A stretch of DNA of 64,000 bases, taken from contig JAJRWX010000008.1 in NCBI GenBank assembly GCA_024276605.1, positions 62,001 to 126,000 on the forward strand, written 5' to 3'. Source of the DNA: Planctomycetota bacterium (lineage in GTDB: Bacteria > Planctomycetota > Phycisphaerae > UBA1845). The translations under genes and the position numbers were made by a program. Below are positions 16,291 to 25,600 of this stretch, piece by piece. The notes under the pieces are model-generated. The model was not told the DNA's origin, ran no database searches, and saw nothing but the letters and a program-made list of their open reading frames with translations. The stretch's first letter is position 1; each line of letters begins with the position of its first letter.

Positions 16291-17905
16291 GCGGGGAAAA
16301 CGCAAGGTTTTAGCGATTGATTGGGATACGCGTACACTGCGCATCGCGCACGCGTTGGTCTCCAGTCGCGGTGTGAAGATCGATCGCCTGCTCAACGTGG
16401 GCATTCCTACCGAGGTTGATCCGAATGATGCACAACAATTTGGCGCACATATTCGTCGTGCGCTGGATCAGGAAGGCATCACCACCAAACACGCGGCTGT
16501 GGATATTCCGCGCGATCAGGCGGTGCTTAACACGTTGACTTTGCCCATGGCTGTGCCGGATGAACTGCCCGGCATGGTACAGATTCAGATAGCCAAGGAA
16601 CTTCCCTTTCCGGTGATCGATGCGGCGGTGGATTACACGGTGGGGTTTCCGGTAGGCGACGGCATGTCCTCGGAAGTGTTGGTGGCTGCGATTCGTCGCG
16701 AGGTGTTATCACAGTATGAAGCGATATTTTCAGCAGCGGATTTGAAGCTCGAACGGGTTGGTCTTCGCCCTTATGCCAACAAAGTGGCGGTGTGTGAACT
16801 GCTCAAGCATGCGATGCCTCATCTTGTGTTGTTTATCGATGTACGCCCGACGTTTATGGAAATTTCCGTATTGCGTCAGGGCGCGTTGGTCTTTTCGCGG
16901 GCTGCGTCGGTGGCGATGTCGGCTGGCGAGGATTTAACCGGTGCCTCTGCGTCGCTTAGTGAACCTATACCTCTAGCCACGAATGCCGTTGATGCGACAC
17001 TAAAATTTACGAATGTTGAGGCTCAGCCATCGAGTGCTTCTGCGATGGTGGCGTTGCTTATGGAAGTCACGCGATCGATTGAAGCGTATCGTGCATCAGA
17101 CGCTGGGGCTGAAATTGACCATGTGGTGATCGCAGGTGATACCGGTATGGAATCGCTGTTGTCGGATGCGATTCAAGCTCGTTTGCATGTGACGACGGAA
17201 ATGTACAACCCGGCGCGGACGTTTGGCTGGGAGCCTGATGAAGGGGCGGACGCGGCGGCCTTTGCGGCGGTGATGGGGTTGGTTCTGTCGGATGCCGGCG
17301 AGGACCAGCTTCATTTTGACTTTTTGCATCCTAAGAAAACGGAATCAGCCGCACGTAAGCGACTCAAGAAAGCGCCTTTGATCGCGGCGGCAGCGATGCT
17401 GTTTATCGTGGCCGGCGTCGTTGGCGTGGTGAAATTTACGGCGAACGATCGTGCCCGTTTAACTGATTTGGATGCACGAATAGCTGAGTTGACAGGTCAT
17501 CGCAAAGATAACAGAAAATTTCTTAAGCTTTACGAACAGTTGAATGATTTTGATAAGAGCCAGCGCGTGTGGGTGGATGTGCTGTTGGATGTGCTGTCGA
17601 ATTTTCCCTCGAATGAGGAAATGATTTTTGATCGTATTGATTTGAAGCAGTCAAAAGTCGGGGCTAAGGCCGACGAGCCGGCGCGCATCATCATTAGAAC
17701 CCGATGTAAACATCGTGCGACACCGGGTGAGTTGATCGAGAGTTTGCATGCGTATGTGCCGGAACAAGGCCATTGGCGAATTCGGGCAAACATGGGTTCC
17801 CAGTCTCCCAATATGAGAGAGAGTTATCCTTATGCGCAGGATATACGGATTGAGATTGTGTCAGTGAAGGAGAGCGGGAAGAAACGTCGCAAGGGTGTGA
17901 GTTAA
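16280..17905 (+). CDS. PilM-PilN fusion (GspL-role inner-membrane protein)
   Basis: Platform protein that links the cytoplasmic actin-like PilM module to the periplasmic PilN module. Residues about 8-330 show the PilM ATPase-like fold (VLAIDWDTRTLRIAHA at the start, AAVDIPRDQAVLNTL near 70). One transmembrane helix follows at about 364-386 (LIAAAAMLFIVAGVVGVV), then a short coiled coil and a PilN-like periplasmic domain. The GTG at 16280 is chosen because AAGGAG lies seven bases upstream; an ATG at 16256 would give eight more residues. It overlaps the gspK end. The fused arrangement equals GspL of classical T2SS. Confidence 0.85.
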   Translation: MSARRGKRKVLAIDWDTRTLRIAHALVSSRGVKIDRLLNVGIPTEVDPNDAQQFGAHIRRALDQEGITTKHAAVDIPRDQAVLNTLTLPMAVPDELPGMVQIQIAKELPFPVIDAAVDYTVGFPVGDGMSSEVLVAAIRREVLSQYEAIFSAADLKLERVGLRPYANKVAVCELLKHAMPHLVLFIDVRPTFMEISVLRQGALVFSRAASVAMSAGEDLTGASASLSEPIPLATNAVDATLKFTNVEAQPSSASAMVALLMEVTRSIEAYRASDAGAEIDHVVIAGDTGMESLLSDAIQARLHVTTEMYNPARTFGWEPDEGADAAAFAAVMGLVLSDAGEDQLHFDFLHPKKTESAARKRLKKAPLIAAAAMLFIVAGVVGVVKFTANDRARLTDLDARIAELTGHRKDNRKFLKLYEQLNDFDKSQRVWVDVLLDVLSNFPSNEEMIFDRIDLKQSKVGAKADEPARIIIRTRCKHRATPGELIESLHAYVPEQGHWRIRANMGSQSPNMRESYPYAQDIRIEIVSVKESGKKRRKGVS

Positions 17906-17935
17906 GACGGCATAAAGAAAAGCACTTGGTTGTTG

Positions 17936-19594
17936 ATGGACAAGAAAACGAAGATCCTGGCTGGTGTATTTGGTGTGATGGTGTTGTACATCATCGCCAC
18001 GAAAACGGTTTACCCGTGGCTGATTGAGCCTCTGGTGACGCTGGGGGATCGTGTCGTGCGTCGTGAGCTTGAGCTTGAAAAACTGGAGGAAAAGCAGGAG
18101 AAAGTAGCGTGGGCGGTTCGTGAGTATCGACGTTTGATGGATCGCATCGGGTCAGGTGATGTGGGTAAGGTTGAAAATGCCATACGTCAGCGGTTAAACA
18201 CACTGTTTGCCACACATAAACTTGAAGAAGCATCGACTTCTCCGACTAAACCACATGCCGACCGAAAGACTGGTGTCACCAAGATGACGCTTACGGTCAC
18301 GGCTGTTGGTTCATTGGAATCGGTGGTCTCGTTCATGCGTGACGTGAGCGAGTTACCTCAATTAATACGCATAGGAAATGCCTCAATCTTTCCAAAGAGT
18401 TCATCCCGCCGAGGTAAAAAAGCCAATCGTGAGCATGTCAATCTTCGGGTGCCGCTTGAGGTGTGGTTACTTCCTCAGCATAAAATGCTTGGCCGTAAGG
18501 TGGCGGATGCTGATTTGGATCAACCTGAAAAGATAGTTCGTCATACGCAGCGTGATTACTCATCGATATGGAAGCGGACGCCTTTTACGGAATTTGTGCC
18601 GTATAAGCCGTTGATTGCCTTCGCCGGTAAAAATCGATCCGTTGTGGTGGGCGAGAAGGTGACCCTGGCCGGTAGTGCGAAGGGTGGGGACGGTAAGTAC
18701 ACATTTGAGTGGTCCGGTGATCCCGGTTTGACGGGGGCGGAAACCAAGCGTGCTACGGTTGATACGTCGAAGGTGGGTACGTTTCATTATTCACTGACCG
18801 TGGCTGATGATAGTGATCATGTTTCTACGGCTCAAGTGACGGTGGATGTGAAGGAGAAGCCTAAGCCGGCCTTGGCGGAGGTGCCGCCGGAGGATAAGCC
18901 TGTACCGCAGCCGGTTGCGCCGGTGAAACGACGCGAGCGTTGGCCTAACGGTAAGCAAATGAAGATTCATGTGGCGTTGGTGCGCAGTCATGCGCAGGAT
19001 CGCTCGGGAGAAATACAGGTCTACGATTCCAAGCGTCGTGAGCGTTCGTATTATACGACCGGTGATGAGCTTGACGGGGGTACATTGGTTTTCGTTCATC
19101 CGCGTGCGGCGCTGGTACGCTGGGAAGATGAGTTTTTTGTCTATCCGGTCGGTGCGAAGTTAAGCGATGATCTACAGATAGCGGATGCGTCCGACTATCC
19201 TCGTTTTCAGACCATGGCTGAGCAAATACTAGCCTCGGAAAAAGTTCCGATTGAGACCCCCCGGGAGATCGTAGGGCCAACCGTAGGGGATGCTTCTGAT
19301 CATGCAGATTTGGTTGGTCCGCCCGCCCCGAAAGCGAAACCTGCGGAGGGTGCGCCGGTACAACAAGGTGGTGCCGGTATTCAGGTCGGTGGTGTGCCGG
19401 TAGTCGTACCTGCGAAAAGCCTTGAGGCTGCTTCGGTGCCGGCTCGGGGGGGTAAGCCGGTAGTTTTGCCGGGTCAGGCTGGTGAAGCTGAACAGTCTAA
19501 AGCGACCACGGCAAAGAAGAAACCTCAACCCACGAAAAAGCGTCCTAAGAAGCGCCGATCAAAGAAATTCAATAAACGTCGAGGTAGGCGGTAA
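17936..19594 (+). CDS. PilO-PKD-GspC/PilP HR-type fusion protein
   Basis: 552 residues from ATG 17936. Residues 1-200 resemble PilO/GspM: a TM helix at about 6-23, a charged coiled coil at 40-70, and a ferredoxin-like segment. Residues about 222-305 form a PKD/Ig-like domain (VTLAGSAKGGDGKYTFEWSG). Residues about 342-408 look like the homology region of GspC/PilP (RSYYTTGDELDGG, then LVFVHPRAALVRW), the part that binds the first secretin N-domain. A Pro/Ala-rich linker and a very basic Lys/Arg tail finish it. Family knowledge places it between the inner-membrane platform and the secretin. PilO and HR calls are by eye; PKD is clearer. Confidence 0.75.
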   Translation: MDKKTKILAGVFGVMVLYIIATKTVYPWLIEPLVTLGDRVVRRELELEKLEEKQEKVAWAVREYRRLMDRIGSGDVGKVENAIRQRLNTLFATHKLEEASTSPTKPHADRKTGVTKMTLTVTAVGSLESVVSFMRDVSELPQLIRIGNASIFPKSSSRRGKKANREHVNLRVPLEVWLLPQHKMLGRKVADADLDQPEKIVRHTQRDYSSIWKRTPFTEFVPYKPLIAFAGKNRSVVVGEKVTLAGSAKGGDGKYTFEWSGDPGLTGAETKRATVDTSKVGTFHYSLTVADDSDHVSTAQVTVDVKEKPKPALAEVPPEDKPVPQPVAPVKRRERWPNGKQMKIHVALVRSHAQDRSGEIQVYDSKRRERSYYTTGDELDGGTLVFVHPRAALVRWEDEFFVYPVGAKLSDDLQIADASDYPRFQTMAEQILASEKVPIETPREIVGPTVGDASDHADLVGPPAPKAKPAEGAPVQQGGAGIQVGGVPVVVPAKSLEAASVPARGGKPVVLPGQAGEAEQSKATTAKKKPQPTKKRPKKRRSKKFNKRRGRR

Positions 19595-19615
19595 GACATT
19601 GAGGAAGTTAACAAG

Positions 19616-22600
19616 ATGATAAGCCATCTGCAGAAACACGTTAAGCGTTTACAGGCTCAGTCTTTAGCACGCGCGCGGGGGTTGGATTGGTGGAAAACGG
19701 CGCTGATGGTTGCGTTTCTTTTTCCTTCGACTTCATTTGGACAGACACCTGCGAAGCGTCCGACAACGTTACCGAAACCTACTGCTCAAGATGCTGCTGA
19801 TAAACAGCGTAAGACTACAACTCGGCGGGTGAGTCCGCAGCGTCGTCGCACATCCAAGGCCGCGAAAAAAGGCGGCGTGCAGATACCGCCGGCTTCGGCC
19901 AGGGCACCGGGGAAGTCTGTCGTCAAGCCTGAAGATGCCAAAAGCAAAGCTACGATGACTGCGGCGGAGCGTGCGCAGCAGCGGCGCGAGGAAATTAAGG
20001 AGCGAAGACGCAAGGATAAGGCATCAAAGGCGGCAGGTGCATCGCGCAAACCACGCCTGCGCGATGGTCGTGTGGGTGGTAGCCAGGGTGGTTCATCTGC
20101 GAAAGATGCGACGATCAATATTCCACCGACGTTTTCTTCGATCACGCCGGAAGAGGGTAAATATCAATTCAGCATCGTTGACGGCACGTATGAAGATTTG
20201 ATTTCGATGGTGGCCAGGCAAACCGGTTTGGGTGTGATCGGTGTGAAGCCTCCGGATGGTAAGGTGAGCTTTGTTACGGAGGAAGAACTTTCGTTTGCCG
20301 AGCTGCTCAAGCGGATTCGTATGTTGTTGTTTAATTACAAGCCGTTGGAGCCTTATTGGTTGTTGCGACGGGAGACGCATCTGGAAGTGATTCGCGTGAA
20401 TGATTATTTGCGTGAGCTTGAGCCGGGGATGATGTATCGCAGCGTCGCTGAGTTTCGTGAGGCTAAACTGGCAGATGAAGAACTGGTGTTGGTCTTGTAT
20501 ACGCCGAAGTCCGGATCGTTAGCGGATTTGAAAATTGTTCGTGATTTCATGCCGGATTATGTACGGGTGACGCCGCTACAGAATTCCAATACGGTGGCGA
20601 TTTTTGCGCTGGCGAGTGATATTCGTAAATATCTGGATCTGGTGCCCATTTTGGTTTCACCGCAGGGACAGGATCCTCGTACGCTTGAAGTGATTAAGGT
20701 CAATCATATACCGCCGTCACAGGCTTATGAGAAACTGCAGGCGCTGATGGATTTGGGTGATGCTGGTGCACGTCCTCGGGCGCGGGCGGTGCGGGGTGTT
20801 AATAAGAGCGCGCTGGAAGGTGTCGCAGAACCGGCACTTAGCGTGGTACCTTCGGATGATCAGGGCGTGCTGATTGTTCGCGGGATGCGTAATAAGATTG
20901 ACGAGATCAAGTTGTTGTTGCCCTTTGTTGACGTAGATACAACAACTGATTTTCACCCTGTTGTCATCGATGTGAAGTATGCTGATCCTGAAGCGTTGGT
21001 GACCACATTACAGGATATATTAACACCGGTTGATCAAACGCCGAAGGTGAAACGACCGACACGCGGCAAGAAGCCTTCCGGAGGGCGCTCCGCTACGATG
21101 GATAAAATTCGCTTAATCACGCATCCGGTTGCGCGGGCGATTATTGTGATGGCTTCGAAAGAAGATGTAGCCCGCGTACGCCAACTGATTGAATCTTTTG
21201 ACATTGAAACGCAAGTCGGTCCGATTCGATTGGCGCTCGAGTATGCGGAAGCGGAAGATATTGTGGGGACCATATCCAAATTGATTGGTGGGCAGATTGG
21301 AAAGAAACCCAAGAAGGCCCGAACGCCGAGTGAAATGAAATCGGAAGTCGTGGCTGCGCCGAATGGTGATGCGATCTACTTCACCGGTACGCCGGAAGAT
21401 TTAGAGCAAGTGAAGCTTCTTCTTGTGGAACTTGATGTGGCGGGTGGTGAGGTCAAGCTCCATATCGTACTTTTGAAAAATCAGCTTCCTTCTTTTGTGG
21501 CGGGTATTTTACTGGAATATGAGAGTGGACGGGCCGGCTTGGCGGCAGGGCCTAGGCGTCCCGCGCGACCGAAAAGGCCGACGGGCAAGGTCAACACAAA
21601 AGGTAAGTTTACATCGGACGATGATAGCGGGCGTTTGTTTGTGCTGTGCAATGACGAGGAATGGGAAGCCTTTCAGCCGTTGATTGATGATCTTGAGTCA
21701 CTGCCGCAGGGAGCGGAGTTTGTTGTATTGCCGGTCGAACATATCTCGCCTGAGGTGGCGATTGAAAAAGTGTCGGCGCTGGTTGGAAGTAAAGAGACTA
21801 AGAGAGGCGCTGCGGCTTCGCTGGGTATACGTTATGAGACAGCGGATGGGGGGATGGTGGTGATTGGGGCGACGAATGCTCAGATTGCGCTGCTCAAGAA
21901 ATTGCTTACGCAGTTCGATCATCCTTCAGATATTATTCAGCGCGTCTTTGTCATCAAGCATCGGGGTGCGGCAGATATGATGGAGACGATCGAATCGCTG
22001 TTGGTGGATAGTGCGGGTGGTGGGCCGAAAAAGCCTCGACGAGGTAAGCCCAAGCCTGGGACGCCGAACACGGGTATAGACGACGGCCAGTTGAAAATCG
22101 TGCAGCTCGACAATCGCCTGATTGTGCGTACGTCTCCTGAGCAAATGGAAGAGGTGGCTAAGCTGATTCAGGAGTTTGATGTGGCGCGTGATACGCGCGA
22201 GATTCGCGTGTATGAGGATTTTCCCCCTGGTACGGATATTGTCGCTATCGCTGATTCGTTGCAGTCTTTGGTTTCATCCAAGGAAGGCGGTCCGGCGGTC
22301 AGGCCTAAGGTAGGCAAGAAGAATTCGAAGGCGATTGAAGGCGTAGAGTTTTTGCCTCAACCTTCTTCGGGCAAGTTGATTGTGATTGCTGCGTCGGCGC
22401 GATTCGCTGAGATCGAAGAACTTCTTGAAATCATCAGACCTACGGAAGACATTTTAGAGGTTGTTGTTGAATATGTTGACGTTACGCATGCCGACTCTGA
22501 GCAAATTGTGACTTTGATTGAACCTTTGCTGGCGATCAAAGTGCAACATTTGATTTTGACGGGTGTCATTAAAGAAGCGAGTGGGCGAACAGAATCTATG

Positions 22601-25600
22601 ACGCGTGTTGGCAAGAAGAAGAAACCGACGAGGTCGGCGGGTACGGGCGGTGATCTTTACGAATTGATACCTGATGCCCGTAACCATCGGATTGTCGTAG
22701 CGGCTGTTGAGCCGATTGTGGTTGAGGCGCGGAAGTTGATTCAGTCGTTTGATACGCCCTCTCAAGGGGATGAGATTCAGACGGTCTTTATTAAGATTCA
22801 ACATGCCGACCCGGCGGGACTGATTGAACTGATTGAACCACTGTTATCACTGAAGGTGCAGCAGATGGTGAGTGAAGGGCAGTTAGCTGACATGGTTGAT
22901 TCCGTGGGGGCTAGTAAGCCTAAAAAGCCCGGCATACGTATCGCCGGTCGAGCGGCGAAGGTGGATGATAAGCGGTTTCACATCATCGCGGATGATCGGA
23001 ATCGGCGTATCGTGATCGCGGCTCCGGAATCGATTATCGAAGAGGCGCGTCTGCTGGTATCGCAGTTTGATTTGCCGACGGAAAGTGGTGATGAGGTTGA
23101 GGTTGTCACGTTGGCTGTGCAGCATGTTGAGGTGGGTGAAATCGTTGAGCAGATTACTCCGCTCTTGGATATGAAAGTGCAGCAATTGGTGTTAGCGGGG
23201 ACGCTTTCAAGGGATGACGTGGTTGTGAGTCCGCCGAAGAGTAAACGTAAAGGCGGCAAAGTGACCGTTCCACGAAATCAAAGCTCGAAGCAGCCTGAGC
23301 GATATCATATGCAGGCTGATGAGCGCAATGGTCAGATTGTCCTGGCTGCTCCTCGTGCGATTATTGATGAGGCCCGCAGGTTGGTAGAGATGTTTGATAA
23401 GCCCGGTGACGATTCGGCGGCATTTGAGACTATTACGTTGCAAAACGCCGACGCCGGCGAGATGGTTAGTTCCATCCAGTCGCTGATGGGAAGTGACTCA
23501 CGTAGGAAGTCACCTAATTCCAGACTCAAGGGACAGGTGAAAATGCCGACTTCGACGGGTGAGTTTCGGATTGTCGAAGCACCCGGCGGGGCGGCTGTGG
23601 TTCTTCAGGGACCGGTCAAGCTTGTGGCGCAGGCTAAGGAATGGATTGCCCATCTGGATAGCATTGCCGGCGGCGCGCGGAGTTTGAAGATTTTTCAAAT
23701 TCAGCACATCGACATGAAAATGTTAGTGGACCTGATTGTGAATACGGTATCCGTACCGGCTAAGCGTACGGGTGTGCGGCGACCTAAGGCGAAAGCTCGA
23801 CCGACCGCCGGTGGTGGGCGTCAAATGCTGGCTGCGATGGAAGATGAAGAAGATGATGTGTTTGTAACCACGATTACACGAACGACGGATGATCTTTATC
23901 TGCGGGCGGATTTGATTGATCAAACGTTGATTGTCTCGGCTAGTCCATCGAAACTGACGGAAGTGGATCGCATCATTTCTAATTTGGATACGACGGATTC
24001 GCAGGAGTTAATCAACCCAGCGCCGGTCCCCAAATTTACATACACGTTAGAACATGTTGATGCCTACGATGCATCATATGAATTAGATGGCGTGTTATCC
24101 GTCTTGTGGGAACCCAGTGATGAGTTGCCTCATGTGGATTATGCCTCTTTTGGTGACATGTTGATTGTGCGCTACCCGCATGAGGAACGATTTGAAGAAA
24201 TCAGAGCGTTGATTCGTAAATATGTGGACAAGCCTAGCTCGTTAGCCCGCAGTCGCCCCAAGGCTTTTGCGGTGCCGGCTGGTATTAGTCCTAAGGATGT
24301 GGCGCTTTGGATGAAGATCAATCATCCGGAATTGGATATTGTAGTCGAGGATATAACGCCGCGCGAGGATCAAACGCATGGTGTGCAGGAGCTTGGTCCG
24401 CGGACGGGTGCGGTGAATCGATGTGTGATGCCACTTTCTTTTTCGGCAGCGTTGCAGGGGTTGATGGTGCCGGTCATAGGGCAAAAAGAGCCGCCGCCGT
24501 CGGGCAAAGCCTCATCGACTGATGGTGGTAAAGTTCCAGGCAAGAAATCGCCCCCAGTGAAAAAAGCCAAGCCTTCGGGTGATAGAGATGCGTTGTCCGA
24601 TTTAGTGCGGGATAAAGGGCGTGTCTTGCTTGACTCAGAGCCGGTGGAAAGTCACGACGTCGAGACAGTGACGACGGAACGTATGCCCACTAAAACCAAG
24701 AAAATCGCCTCGGCTGAGCAGGTGATTATTAAGTATGATGAATCCACCGGTGGCATGATCGTTGTTGGCAATCGGTCGGTATTGGAGGCTGTGCCGGATT
24801 GGCTTGAAGAATTAGAAGAGGAAATGAAAGACCTTCCTCGTCCGCCGGATATTCGCATTTATCGTGTTAAGTACATTGACGTATATAGCGCGACGGACAT
24901 TATCAATGAGATGTTCAATGCGACGCGACAGCAACGACAGCAAGCTTCGCGTGCGCAACAGCAGCAACAGCAACGAGCGCGACAGCAGCAAAAGCAGCAA
25001 CAGGGCAACAAGCGTCAAGCACAGCAGCAGAAGACTCAGCCTCAAGCGGTACCTCAGTTACCGCCGACTGCGGTGCGGGTGATGCCGAATCCGCGTGATC
25101 GGTCGCTGATTTTGCGTGCAGATACGAATCAGTATCCAGCTATTTTGAAGCTGTTATCTACGGTAGACCAACCTCGTCCCATCAACAGTGAGATGCGCAT
25201 TTTTCCGCTGGAGAAACTGAATGCTGCTGAGGTGGAAGCGCTATTAAAGGATTGGTTGGGCATGACCGCCACGCCGGCTCGTCCAACGTCGTCACGTGCG
25301 AAAAGTGGAGGTGCTCGTCGCCCTGGGACTCCGACGGCTCCGACTCGTAATAGTAGCAGTGGCGGACAGTTTCCCAGGCCGATCATGCAGCGGACGATTG
25401 CTGGTGATGAATTGGGTATTGATCCCAAGGACATCAAGCTTACGAGTAGCCCACGTAACAATACGATTATGGCGCTTGGTCCTAAGGCTGCGTTGGATTT
25501 CATTGGGGAGTTAATCGAAGACCTCGAAAGTAACGAGACCGCTGAGCGTACTTGGGTGCAATATAAGCTTGTGCATGCTGATGTGCCGACACTGATTTCT

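Noticed and set aside
24900-25045. CAG/CAA-rich stretch that looks like a tandem DNA repeat
   Set aside because: It is an irregular Gln/Arg-rich linker in the giant protein with mixed codons, not a regular satellite or CRISPR.
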